Origin: Fen-999 sp044220545
GTDB lineage: Bacteria > Pseudomonadota > Gammaproteobacteria > Burkholderiales > Rhodocyclaceae
Direction of reading: 5' to 3'
NCBI GenBank assembly: GCA_044220545.1
Contig: JBGAQX010000006.1
Coordinates: 55,031 to 119,030, forward strand
DNA: 64,000 bases
Shown: positions 37,974-46,776 of the stretch, in pieces
How positions within the stretch are numbered: position 1 is the stretch's first letter
Layout of the letters: the number at the start of each line of letters is the position of its first letter
Notes under the pieces: model-generated
Seen by the model: only the letters and a program-made list of their open reading frames with translations
What the model was told of the DNA's origin: nothing
Databases searched by the model: none
Position numbers and translations under genes: made by a program

Positions 37974-40708
37974 TGCTACAGGGGTGGGTGGTCGTCCTCG
38001 CTTCGTTCGCCTATCTGGGCGTGTTGTTCGCCATCGCCTATTGGGCCGACCGGCGCGCCGACGCCGGTCGCTCGGTGATCGCCAATCCGACCGTCTATGC
38101 CCTGTCGCTGGCGGTCTATTGCACCACCTGGACGTTCTACGGCAGCGTCGGTCGCGCGGCCGCCACCGGCATCGGCTTCCTGCCCATCTATCTCGGTCCG
38201 ACGCTGATGCTGGCGCTCGGCTGGTTCGTCATTCACAAGATGGTGCGGGTGGCCAAGGCCAACCGCATCACCTCGATTGCCGACTTCGTCGCCTCGCGTT
38301 ACGGCAAGAGCCAGTTGCTGGGCGGCCTGGTGACGGTGATCGCCGTGGTCGGCATCATTCCCTACATCGCCCTGCAACTGAAGGCGGTATCGAACAGCTT
38401 CACCATTCTCATCAACTATCCGGAAATCGTCATGCCGGCCCGGGCCGGCACGGCGCCGCTGCTCCAGGACAGCGCCTTCTACGTGGCGATTATCCTGGCC
38501 GTGTTCACCATCTTCTTCGGTACCCGCCACCTGGATGCCACCGAGCGCCATGAGGGCATGGTGGCCGCCATCGCCTTCGAGTCGGTGGTGAAGCTGGTCG
38601 CCTTCTTCGCCGTCGGCCTGTTCGTCACTTATGGCATCTACGGCGGCTTCGCCGACGTCTTCGATCGCGCCCGGGAATCGACCCGCCTGGCCGCCCTGAT
38701 GACCACCAGCGACAGCGCCGCGGGCTATGGCAGTTGGGCGGGGCTGACCTTTCTCTCCATGCTCTCGGTGCTGCTGTTGCCGCGTCAGTTCCAGATCGCC
38801 GTGGTGGAAAACGTCAACGAGGACCATGTGCGCCGCGCGGTCTGGCTGTTCCCGCTCTATCTTTTCCTCATCAACATATTCGTCCTGCCGATCGCGCTCG
38901 GCGGTCTGCTGCAGTTTCCATCCGACGTCGACGCCGACACCTTTGTCCTGACGCTGCCCATGGCGCACCAGCAGCAGGCGATTGCCCTGCTGGTCTTCAT
39001 CGGCGGCTTGTCGGCGGCGACCGGCATGGTCATCGTCGAGACCATCGCGTTGTCCACCATGGTCTGCAACGATCTGGTGATGCCGGTGCTGCTGCGGCTG
39101 CGGTCGCTGAAGCTGCATGCCCGGTCGGACCTGTCCGGATTGCTGCTGGAGATTCGCCGCTGGGCCATCGCCGTCATCCTGCTGCTGGGCTACGTCTACT
39201 TCCGGGCGGCGGGGGAGGCCTACGCCCTGGTCAGCATCGGCCTGATTTCCTTCGCCGCCGTGGCCCAGTTCGCACCGGCGGTGATCGGTGGCCTGTACTG
39301 GAAGGGCGGCACCCGCGAGGGCGCGCTGGCCGGGCTCTCGGCGGGCTTTGTGGTCTGGGGCTATACGTTGTTGCTGCCCTCGTTCGCCAAGTCCGGCTGG
39401 TTGCCGGCGGAGTTCATGACCCACGGGCTGTTCTCTGTCGAGTTGCTGCGGCCGCAGCAACTGTTCGGCCTGACCGGACTCGACCAGATCAGCCACTGCC
39501 TGTTCTGGAGCCTGTTCGCCAATATCGGCGCCTACCTCGGCGTTTCGCTCTGGCGGGTGCCCAATGCCGGCGAGGCCAGCCAGGCGACGCTGTTCGTGGA
39601 CGCCAAGGATCGGGGCAGCGTCGCCGGCTGGCGTGGCGGCGCGCGCGTCGCCGAACTTTTGCCGCTGGCCGGCCGATTCCTGGGCCCGGAGCGGGCCCGC
39701 GAGGCCTTCGAGCGCCATGCGCAGGGCCGCCGACTGGCGGCGGTCGAGGATCTGCCCGCCGATGCGCGGCTGGTGCAGTTCGCCGAAAGCCTGCTGGCCG
39801 GTGCCATCGGCTCGGCCTCGGCGCGCGTCATGGTCGCCTCGGTGGTGCAGGAAGAGCCGCTCGGCCTCGACGAGGTGATGAACATTCTCGACGAGGCCTC
39901 GCAGGTGCGTGCCTACAGCCACGAGCTGGAACAGAAGTCGCGCGAGCTGGAACAGGCGACGGCGGAGCTCCGCGAGGCCAATGAGCGGCTGCGGGAACTC
40001 GATCGCATGAAGGATGACTTCATGTCCACCGTCAGCCACGAATTGCGCACGCCGCTGACCTCCATTCGCGCTTTCTCGGAAATGCTCTTCGACGACCCGG
40101 ACATCGAGATCGAGGAGCGCAAGCGTTTCCTGGGCATCATCGTCGGCGAGACCGGGCGCCTGACCCGGCTCATCAACCAGATTCTCGATCTGGCCAAGCT
40201 CGAATCCGGCCGCGCCGAGTGGACCACCGAGGCGGTCGACCTCGCCGATGTGGTACGCGTTTCGGCGGAATCGCTCGGTCAGATGTTCCGCGACAAGGAG
40301 GTCGGCCTGGCGCTGGATGTGCCGGCCGGCGCTCTGGTCGTGCTGGCCGACCGCGACCGCCTGACCCAGGTGATGATCAACCTGCTGTCCAATGCCCAGA
40401 AATTCGTCGCCGCCGGCAGCGGCCGCGTCGCCGTGTCGGTACGCCGGCAAGGCGACCAGGCGCGGGTCGAGGTGGTGGACAACGGGCCGGGTATTCGTCC
40501 CGAGGATCAGGCCATGGTCTTCGAAAAGTTTCGCCAGGGCGGCAGCGTGTTGACCGACAAGCCGCATGGCACCGGCCTGGGTCTGCCGATCAGTCGGCAG
40601 ATCGTCGAATACTTCGGAGGCCGCCTGTGGGTGGAAAGTAAACCGGGCGCCGGGGCCTGCTTTGTCTTTACGCTGCCGATCCATGGCGAAGGCGAGCAGC
40701 CGACATAA
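37973..40708 (+). CDS. SLC5-type sodium/solute symporter fused to histidine kinase (CbrA-like)
   Basis: 911 residues. The first ~510 residues form a multi-helix SSS transporter (YCTTWTFYGSVGRAAATG region, and a long helical run). They are followed by a linker, a coiled coil, HisKA with H689 in TVSHELRTPLTSI, and an HATPase with N-box NLLSNAQKF, VDNGPGIRPED and GTGLGLPISRQI. So transport or sensing of a sodium-coupled solute is joined to a kinase, as in CbrA. The partner response regulator starts 24 bp downstream. Signal not known; acetate or another carboxylate is a guess from context. Confidence 0.9.
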   Translation: MLQGWVVVLASFAYLGVLFAIAYWADRRADAGRSVIANPTVYALSLAVYCTTWTFYGSVGRAAATGIGFLPIYLGPTLMLALGWFVIHKMVRVAKANRITSIADFVASRYGKSQLLGGLVTVIAVVGIIPYIALQLKAVSNSFTILINYPEIVMPARAGTAPLLQDSAFYVAIILAVFTIFFGTRHLDATERHEGMVAAIAFESVVKLVAFFAVGLFVTYGIYGGFADVFDRARESTRLAALMTTSDSAAGYGSWAGLTFLSMLSVLLLPRQFQIAVVENVNEDHVRRAVWLFPLYLFLINIFVLPIALGGLLQFPSDVDADTFVLTLPMAHQQQAIALLVFIGGLSAATGMVIVETIALSTMVCNDLVMPVLLRLRSLKLHARSDLSGLLLEIRRWAIAVILLLGYVYFRAAGEAYALVSIGLISFAAVAQFAPAVIGGLYWKGGTREGALAGLSAGFVVWGYTLLLPSFAKSGWLPAEFMTHGLFSVELLRPQQLFGLTGLDQISHCLFWSLFANIGAYLGVSLWRVPNAGEASQATLFVDAKDRGSVAGWRGGARVAELLPLAGRFLGPERAREAFERHAQGRRLAAVEDLPADARLVQFAESLLAGAIGSASARVMVASVVQEEPLGLDEVMNILDEASQVRAYSHELEQKSRELEQATAELREANERLRELDRMKDDFMSTVSHELRTPLTSIRAFSEMLFDDPDIEIEERKRFLGIIVGETGRLTRLINQILDLAKLESGRAEWTTEAVDLADVVRVSAESLGQMFRDKEVGLALDVPAGALVVLADRDRLTQVMINLLSNAQKFVAAGSGRVAVSVRRQGDQARVEVVDNGPGIRPEDQAMVFEKFRQGGSVLTDKPHGTGLGLPISRQIVEYFGGRLWVESKPGAGACFVFTLPIHGEGEQPT

Positions 40709-40732
40709 AATACCGTACGGGAGGAGACCCGA

Positions 40733-41101
40733 ATGACCAAGAAAATACTGATCGTCGACGACGAGCCGAACATCGTGCTCTCGCTCGAGTTCCTGATGAA
40801 GAAGGCGGGCTTCGAAGTGGCCGTCGCCAACGATGGCGAGGAGGCGCTGGCGCAAGTGGCCAGGCTCAACCCGGACCTGGTGCTGCTCGACGTCATGATG
40901 CCGAAGAAGTCCGGCTATGAGGTCTGCGAGGCGCTGCGCGCCGATCCGGCGCGCGCCGGCATGAAGATCGTCATGCTGACCGCCAAGGGGCGGGATACCG
41001 AGGTGGCCAAGGGCATGGCGCTCGGCGCCGATGCCTACGTGACCAAGCCATTCTCGACCAAGGATCTGGTCGTCCAGGTTGCCGACTTGCTGAACAGGTG
41101 A
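40733..41101 (+). CDS. Single-domain response regulator
   Basis: 122-residue CheY-like receiver only. DDE near the N terminus, phospho-Asp in DLVLLDVMMP, Thr in LTAKG and Lys in YVTKPFS. With no output domain it probably works by protein contact, perhaps with the next gene's product. AGGAGAC precedes the start. Sits between the symporter-kinase and the exonuclease fusion. Confidence 0.92.
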   Translation: MTKKILIVDDEPNIVLSLEFLMKKAGFEVAVANDGEEALAQVARLNPDLVLLDVMMPKKSGYEVCEALRADPARAGMKIVMLTAKGRDTEVAKGMALGADAYVTKPFSTKDLVVQVADLLNR

Positions 41102-41111
41102 TAGACGCCCG

Positions 41112-43322
41112 ATGAATGCAAGATTCCGCTTCGCCCTGGCCGTTTGCGTCCTGGGTTTGTTGATGACCGGGCCGTTCCTGCTGACGGCCGCCGCCCTGTT
41201 TGCCGATGCCCAGGAATCCGAGCGCCAGGCACTGATAGACCTTCTGGCGCCGCGCTTGCCGCTCGGCGCGCTCATCACCACCTTCGGCTTCATCATCGGC
41301 GTCGTCGTGCTGCGCAACCTCTTCCAGCAGTACGTCCATGGCCTGCTGGGCATGGCCGAGAAGCTGCGCCTGATGCTGGGCGCCAACCGGCACTACCGGG
41401 TCGACGCCGAGGGACCGCCCGAAGTGCGGGCCCTGGCATCGGCCACCAACGATCTCGCCCAGCAGCGCGATGAGCTGCTCACCGACGTCGAGGCGCAGAT
41501 CGCCCAGGCCAAACTTTCCGTCGAGGAAGAGAAGAACCGTCTGGCCGCGCTGATGTCGGAGTTGGCGCTCGGCGTGGTGGTGTGCAATCTGGATGGTCGT
41601 ATCCTGCTCTACAACAATCGTGCCCGTTTGCAGTTCAAGGCGTTGGCCCAGGGGCCGACCTCGGTGGCGGGCGGCGCGCTGATCGGCCTGGGTCGTTCGA
41701 TCTTCGCGATCCTGGAACGCGGCCAGATCACTCACGCGCTGGAAAACATCCAGCAACGACTCCGGAAAGGCAGTGCCGAGCCGGTGGCCAATTTCATCAC
41801 CACCACGCGGTCCGGACAGTTGCTGCGCGCACAGATGGCGCCGGTGATCGGCGCCGCCGCCGTCAGCGAGGATGGTGGCGAACAGGGTGGCGAGGCGGTT
41901 GAGGCGCCCGTGACCGGCTATGTGCTGACCATCGAGAACATCACCCGCAGTTTCGAACGCGATACCGAGCGCGACCAGGTGATCCATACCCTGTCTGACG
42001 GTTCGCGCCCGGCGCTGGCCAGTCTGCGGGCGGCGGTGGAAATGCTCAAGGACAACCCGGACATGGATGCGCCGACCCGGGAGCGCTTCGTCGGCGTCAT
42101 TCAGGAAGAGGCCGGCCGCATGAGCCAGATTCTCGACCGGACCATGAACCAGTTCGCCGATTCGCTGAAGACGCGCTGGCCCCTTGAAGACGTGTTGGGC
42201 GCCGACCTGGTGGCGGCCGCCTGCCGGCGCGTCGAGGCGCGCCTGAACCTGCCCACCAAGACCGAGGGCCTCGATGAGGATCTGTGGATCCGTGTCGACA
42301 GTTTTTCGCTTTTGCAGGCCATCACTTTCCTGGCTTCCCGACTTCAGGACCATTACGAAATCCGCGAACTGCGCTTCCGCCTTTCGGCCGAGGGGCGCAT
42401 GGGCTTCATCGATCTGATCTGGTCCGGCATTCCGGTCTCGTCGGAGACCCTTTACACCTGGGAACTGGAACCGATGAACATCGGTGCCGAAGCGAACCCG
42501 CTGACGCTGCGCGACGTCATCGACCGTCATGGCGGCGAGATCTGGTATCAGCGCGAGAAGGCCGCGCACCGCGCCTTCTTCCGGCTGGTGCTGCCCGTGG
42601 CGGCCACCCCCGAGGCGGCGCCCGAGGCGATGGCCGCCTACCAGCAGGCCAGCCGCAACGAGAGCCGTCCCGAGTACTACGACTTCAACCTGTTCAACTT
42701 CCAGGAAACCGGCATCGACCTCGATCGCCGCCTGGTCGAGTTGGCCTACACGGTGTTCGACACCGAGACCACCGGCCTGGAGCCCTCGAACGGCGACGAG
42801 ATCATCCAGGTCGGCGCGGTGCGCGTGGTGAACGGTCGCCTGCTGCGCCAGGAGAACTTCGATCAACTGATCGATCCGCGCATACCCCTGAAGCCCGAGG
42901 GAATCCCGATCCACGGTATCACCGAGGACATGGTGCGCGGCCAGCCGACCATCGACCTGGTGCTGCCGGCCTTCCACGAGTTCTGCGCCGACACCGTGCT
43001 GGTGGCCCACAACGCCGCCTTTGACATGCGCTTCCTGCAATTGAAGGAAGACAGCACAGGCATTCGTTTCCAGCAGCCGGTGCTCGATACGCTGCTGCTT
43101 TCGGCGGTGATCCATCCCAACCAGGAATCACACCGCCTGGAAAGCATCGCCGAGCGTTTGGGCATCAACGTCATCGGGCGGCATACGGCACTGGGCGACG
43201 CCTTTGTGACCGGCGAGGTATTCCTCAAGATGGTCGGGCTGCTCAACGACATGGGCATCCACACCCTGCGCGAAGCGCTCGAAGCGGCGCAGAAGACCTA
43301 TCTGGCGCGCGTCAAGTACTGA
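41112..43322 (+). CDS. Membrane pseudokinase fused to DEDDh exonuclease (DnaQ/epsilon-like)
   Basis: 736 residues. Two N-terminal helices (about 5-27 and 50-70), a HAMP-like coiled segment, a PAS-like domain (about 145-280), a HisKA-like helical region in which the H-box reads LSDGSRPALASL with no histidine, and an ATPase-like region that lacks clear N- and G1-boxes yet ends like a kinase (DRHGGEIWYQRE). The last ~190 residues are a DEDDh exonuclease: FDTETTG (D550, E552), VLVAHNAAFDMRFLQ and HTALGDAFVTG. An exonuclease tethered to a catalytically dead membrane kinase is unusual. Cotranscribed with the CbrA-like system. Confidence 0.85.
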   Translation: MNARFRFALAVCVLGLLMTGPFLLTAAALFADAQESERQALIDLLAPRLPLGALITTFGFIIGVVVLRNLFQQYVHGLLGMAEKLRLMLGANRHYRVDAEGPPEVRALASATNDLAQQRDELLTDVEAQIAQAKLSVEEEKNRLAALMSELALGVVVCNLDGRILLYNNRARLQFKALAQGPTSVAGGALIGLGRSIFAILERGQITHALENIQQRLRKGSAEPVANFITTTRSGQLLRAQMAPVIGAAAVSEDGGEQGGEAVEAPVTGYVLTIENITRSFERDTERDQVIHTLSDGSRPALASLRAAVEMLKDNPDMDAPTRERFVGVIQEEAGRMSQILDRTMNQFADSLKTRWPLEDVLGADLVAAACRRVEARLNLPTKTEGLDEDLWIRVDSFSLLQAITFLASRLQDHYEIRELRFRLSAEGRMGFIDLIWSGIPVSSETLYTWELEPMNIGAEANPLTLRDVIDRHGGEIWYQREKAAHRAFFRLVLPVAATPEAAPEAMAAYQQASRNESRPEYYDFNLFNFQETGIDLDRRLVELAYTVFDTETTGLEPSNGDEIIQVGAVRVVNGRLLRQENFDQLIDPRIPLKPEGIPIHGITEDMVRGQPTIDLVLPAFHEFCADTVLVAHNAAFDMRFLQLKEDSTGIRFQQPVLDTLLLSAVIHPNQESHRLESIAERLGINVIGRHTALGDAFVTGEVFLKMVGLLNDMGIHTLREALEAAQKTYLARVKY

Positions 43323-43332
43323 CCATGCGACC

Positions 43333-44412
43333 ATGACCATGGCCATCGTGTCGCCGATGCCGCTGGCGGAAGAGGTCGCCGAGCTGGCCCGGCTCATCGC
43401 CACCGCGGCCGATGTCGGCGCGGTGGTGGCATTGGCGCCCGATGTGGGGAAACTGGCGGTGGCGCTGATCGACGTGGATGCCGGCGCGGGGTTGGTGACC
43501 CAGGTCCAGTCGGCGCTCAACGAATACCTGACCACGCGCATCCTGACCCTGGTCAAGCCGCGCCACCGGCTGCCGGCCGCCGCCTGGTGCTGGCTCTCGA
43601 TGGGTTCGGAAGGGCGGGGCGAGCAGACCTTCGCCACCGATCAGGACAATGGTCTGGTCTTCAGCGCCGCCGATCATGCCGAAGCGCGGGCGCTGCGCCC
43701 TCTGTTTCTCGCCATGGCCCGCGAGGTGAACGCCGCGCTCGACGCCTGCGGCTTCCCGCTGTGCAAGGGTGGCATCATGGCCGGCAACGAGCAGTGGTGC
43801 CTGTCCGTCGAGGAATGGCGCCAGCACTTCGGCAACTGGATGCTGACACCGGAACCGGAGGCGTTGCTCAACGCCACCATCTTCTTTGATTTTCGCGCCC
43901 AGTTCGGCGACGACCGACTGGCGCTGGAACTGCGTCAGCTTCTGCGGCGGCAGGCGCCCCAGGCGGCCGGATTTCTGCACATGATGGCGAGCAACGCGGT
44001 GGCGATCGTGCCACCCCTCGGTCGGGTGCGTGACTTCGTCGATGAGCAAGGCCACCGTGGTCGCGTTGACCTGAAGAAGAACGGCGCGCGGCTGTTCGTC
44101 GATGCCGCGCGGGTACTGGCGCTTTCGGCGGGCGTCGCGGCGGTGGGCACGGTGGCCCGCCTGCGCGAAATCGGGCCGGGTCGCGGCCTCAACGCGGACG
44201 ATCTGGCCGCCTCGGTACAGGCGTTTCAGCATCTGCAACGCATCCGTTTGCTCGATCAGCAGCGCAAGGTCGCCGCGGGCCAGCCGCCGGACAACCTGAT
44301 CGCCCCCGACAGCCTGAACGTTCTGGACCGGCGCGTCCTGGTCGAAAGCCTGAAACAGGCTGGCCGACTGCAACGCGCGCTCCAGCAGACCTTTCGGCTG
44401 GAGGGCATATAA
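43333..44412 (+). CDS. DUF294 nucleotidyltransferase-like protein
   Basis: 359 residues. GlnD-like nucleotidyltransferase domain with SMGSEGRGEQTFATDQDNGLVF holding the GS and D-x-D pair, then CGFPLCKGGIMAGN and a helical DUF294 C-terminal part (VDLKKNGARLFVDAARVLAL). It lies 10 bp after the exonuclease fusion. Substrate unknown; such proteins may modify a partner or a nucleotide. It lacks the CBS domains found in the next, paralogous gene. Confidence 0.85.
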   Translation: MTMAIVSPMPLAEEVAELARLIATAADVGAVVALAPDVGKLAVALIDVDAGAGLVTQVQSALNEYLTTRILTLVKPRHRLPAAAWCWLSMGSEGRGEQTFATDQDNGLVFSAADHAEARALRPLFLAMAREVNAALDACGFPLCKGGIMAGNEQWCLSVEEWRQHFGNWMLTPEPEALLNATIFFDFRAQFGDDRLALELRQLLRRQAPQAAGFLHMMASNAVAIVPPLGRVRDFVDEQGHRGRVDLKKNGARLFVDAARVLALSAGVAAVGTVARLREIGPGRGLNADDLAASVQAFQHLQRIRLLDQQRKVAAGQPPDNLIAPDSLNVLDRRVLVESLKQAGRLQRALQQTFRLEGI

Positions 44413-44462
44413 TCCTTGCCGCACCGCAACATGCGGGCATTTCTTCTCCGAGTTCAACCATC

Positions 44463-45902
44463 ATGACCCGCCAAGCCAGTCTTACCCTGCACAGCCAACT
44501 GGCTGCGCTGGTTCGTCGCAAGCCGATCACCGTCACCCCGGAAGCCACCCTGCGCGAGGCCGTGCAGGCGATGTCGGAAAATCGCGTCGGTTCCATCATC
44601 ATCGTGGAACCGGTGGGCGGCCGCCCGATCGGCATCTTCACGCTGCGGGACCTGCTGCATCGGGTCGCGGCCAAGACCAGTTGCGACCTGGACCAGATGG
44701 TCATGTCGGTGATGAGCGGCACCGGGCTGCTGATGCTCAACTGGCGCGCGACCATCTACCAGGCGGCGCTGATGATGGCGCGTAACGGCGTGCATCACGT
44801 GATCGTCGTCGATGCGTCGGAGAAGCTGGTCGGTGTCATTTCCCAGGAGGATGTCTACGAACTGCAAAGCGGCGGCGGCAAAGCCATTTCCGGCGCCATT
44901 CGCACGGCCCGGGACATGGATGGTCTGGTCGCGGCGGCCGAGGACATTCGCCGCCTGGCGGAACGCATGCTCGCCGAGGGCGCCGCCGCCGAGCCGCTGA
45001 CGCAACTAATCTCCTCGCTGAACGACCACCTGACGGTGCGCATCATCGAATTGACCAGACAGGAATTCTCACTGCCGAAGGTCGAGTGGTGCTGGCTGTC
45101 GTTTGGCTCGGAAGGCCGTTACGAGCAGACCTTGTCCACCGACCAGGATAACGGCCTGCTGTTCGCCGGTGCCGAGGGAGAGGAAGAGGCATTGCGCGCC
45201 GCCTTCCTGCCTTTTGCCAAAGTCGTGAACGAGCGCCTGGCCGCCTGCGGCTTCCCGCTCTGCAAGGGCAACATCATGGCCAGCAATCCGGAGCTGTGCC
45301 TGTCGGCGAAGGAGTGGCGCAACCGCTTCTTCGGCTGGATGCACGCCAACAACCCGCAGGCGCTGCTCAACGCCACCATCTTCTTCGATTTTCGGCCGCT
45401 CTACGGCGCGGAGAATCTGGCCGACGAACTGCGCGGATGGCTGCTGGCAAATGTTGTCAGCGCCACGCTGTTCCTGCGGTTCATGGCCACCAATGCCCTG
45501 GCCGTGGAACCGCCGATCGGCATGATCCGCGACTTTGTCTTTGACAAGAGCGAGGAGTTCCCGCACACCATCGATCTGAAGGCCTATGGCTCGCGGCTGT
45601 TCGTCGATGTGGCGCGCATTCTGGCGCTGGCTGGCGGTGTCGGTGAAACAGGTACGGCCGAGCGGCTGCGGGCGCTGGCCGAACGGTCCAAGCTGGGCCG
45701 CGAAGACGTTGGCGCCATCATCGACGGCTTCTTCGTCATGCAGCGGATGCGTCTACGCCAACAGCAGGCCGGCACGCCCGAGGGGATGGCCAACCGGGTC
45801 AATCCCGACAATCTCAACGAGCTGGACCGGCTGATTCTCAAAGAAGCCTTCAAGCAGGCGAAAAAGCTGCAAGGCCGCCTGCAAATGGAATACCGGCTCT
45901 AG
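44463..45902 (+). CDS. CBS-domain DUF294 nucleotidyltransferase-like protein
   Basis: 479 residues. Two CBS domains (about 15-135) that usually bind adenine nucleotides, then the nucleotidyltransferase core with SFGSEGRYEQTLSTDQDNGLLF, CGFPLCKGNIMASN and the DUF294 C-terminal region. It is a clear paralogue of the upstream gene and starts 50 bp after it. CBS-DUF294 proteins are associated with SLC5 symporters and DnaQ-like exonucleases in other bacteria, as here. Confidence 0.88.
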   Translation: MTRQASLTLHSQLAALVRRKPITVTPEATLREAVQAMSENRVGSIIIVEPVGGRPIGIFTLRDLLHRVAAKTSCDLDQMVMSVMSGTGLLMLNWRATIYQAALMMARNGVHHVIVVDASEKLVGVISQEDVYELQSGGGKAISGAIRTARDMDGLVAAAEDIRRLAERMLAEGAAAEPLTQLISSLNDHLTVRIIELTRQEFSLPKVEWCWLSFGSEGRYEQTLSTDQDNGLLFAGAEGEEEALRAAFLPFAKVVNERLAACGFPLCKGNIMASNPELCLSAKEWRNRFFGWMHANNPQALLNATIFFDFRPLYGAENLADELRGWLLANVVSATLFLRFMATNALAVEPPIGMIRDFVFDKSEEFPHTIDLKAYGSRLFVDVARILALAGGVGETGTAERLRALAERSKLGREDVGAIIDGFFVMQRMRLRQQQAGTPEGMANRVNPDNLNELDRLILKEAFKQAKKLQGRLQMEYRL

Positions 45903-45904
45903 AC

Positions 45905-46579
45905 CTAAGGCGAATTTCGCGGCGCGTCGCCGCGGTTCGCCTCGCATTGCCGATGGCTGGCCACGCAGTCACTCACGCAGGCCTCGCTCCGGCAGCCCTT
46001 CTGGCAGATCCACAAGCGGTCGGCGCAGGCGCGCATGGCGGCGTTCCACTCGGTTTGCCGGGCCGACGGGCTGCTGGTCGCCGGTAGCCGCAGTACACCG
46101 CCGGTTCGGCAGGCCGGCAGGTCGAAACCGCGCGGCGGTCCGGGCAGTACTTCCCATTCGATGGCGGAAAAATTCAGATCGCCTTGCAGCCCGGCAACCT
46201 GATCGCGTGTCAGCAGTCCGGAGGCCAGCAGCGTGGCCAGCGCCACGCAGTCCGCCTGCCGCACCCGAGTGAGCGGCAGGTCCGCCTTGCCGGCGTCGCC
46301 GAGCGCGTGGCGGGCGCATTCGTGAGCGTAGAAGAATTGGCGGGCCAGGGGCGTCAAACCAGGCAGCAGCGCGGGGTTGTAGCGGATCGTCGGTTGCCCC
46401 GCATCCAGGCTTGTTCGAACCAGCTTGGTCTGCGCGTAGTCGATTTCGGCCGCGATGGTGCGCCCGGCGACGTCGGTGCAACTATCGAATGTCGCCACGT
46501 CGCCGGCGATGCAGCACTTTGCGACCGACAAAGTCGCCACTACCCACAATGCCATTGGCAGCCTGGTCGATGTCACCAT
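45905..46579 (-). CDS. Secreted cysteine-rich protein, unknown
   Basis: 224 residues with a signal peptide (about 1-25) and many cysteines, clustered near the C terminus (ICQKGC, CVSDCVASHRQC). FFYAHECARH (82-91) resembles a HExxH zinc motif but Arg replaces the second His. Convergent with the CBS-DUF294 gene, 2 bp away. No function can be assigned; a degenerate metal-binding envelope protein is one possibility. Confidence 0.6.
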   Translation of the reverse strand: MVTSTRLPMALWVVATLSVAKCCIAGDVATFDSCTDVAGRTIAAEIDYAQTKLVRTSLDAGQPTIRYNPALLPGLTPLARQFFYAHECARHALGDAGKADLPLTRVRQADCVALATLLASGLLTRDQVAGLQGDLNFSAIEWEVLPGPPRGFDLPACRTGGVLRLPATSSPSARQTEWNAAMRACADRLWICQKGCRSEACVSDCVASHRQCEANRGDAPRNSP

Positions 46580-46694
46580 TCTTGATTCCGATTGTGGCTA
46601 AAAAAACAGGAACATACCCGAAAATTGGCGCGGCAAGGCAGAAGTCGGGCCGGCAGGACGGCCGGGTAGTGAAGCCGCCCGATCGAGATCGACG

Positions 46695-46723
46695 TTGACA
46701 AGACGCCAGGTGGCACCTTTAAT
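46695..46723 (+). promoter_or_regulatory. Sigma70 promoter for the DsrC-like operon
   Basis: Perfect -35 TTGACA (46695-46700), 17-bp spacer, -10 TTTAAT (46718-46723, 5 of 6). Predicted transcription start near 46730, inside the left arm of the inverted repeat that follows. Confidence 0.8.
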
Positions 46724-46724
46724 G

Positions 46725-46751
46725 AATACCGTAGTAATTAACTACGGTATT
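46725..46751. promoter_or_regulatory. Operator-like perfect inverted repeat
   Basis: AATACCGTAGT (46725-46735), AATTA spacer, ACTACGGTATT (46741-46751): 11-bp perfect arms centred near +9. Because the predicted transcript starts within the left arm, the hairpin would not be fully transcribed, so a repressor operator is more likely than a terminator. Form and 25-bp core resemble Rrf2-family (IscR/NsrR-type) sites; the regulator is not identified. Confidence 0.7.
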
Positions 46752-46776
46752 GTCTTTTTGGTCAAAGGAGCTTGCC

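Noticed and set aside
37976..41386. Long minus-strand open frame (1136 codons) opposite the SLC5-kinase gene
   Set aside because: Same reason: shadow frame of strongly coding DNA.
45905..46579. Active zinc metalloprotease
   Set aside because: HECARH lacks the second zinc histidine at the correct spacing.
46725..46751. Inverted repeat read as a terminator
   Set aside because: The predicted transcript begins inside its left arm, so the hairpin would not form in RNA; an operator is more likely.
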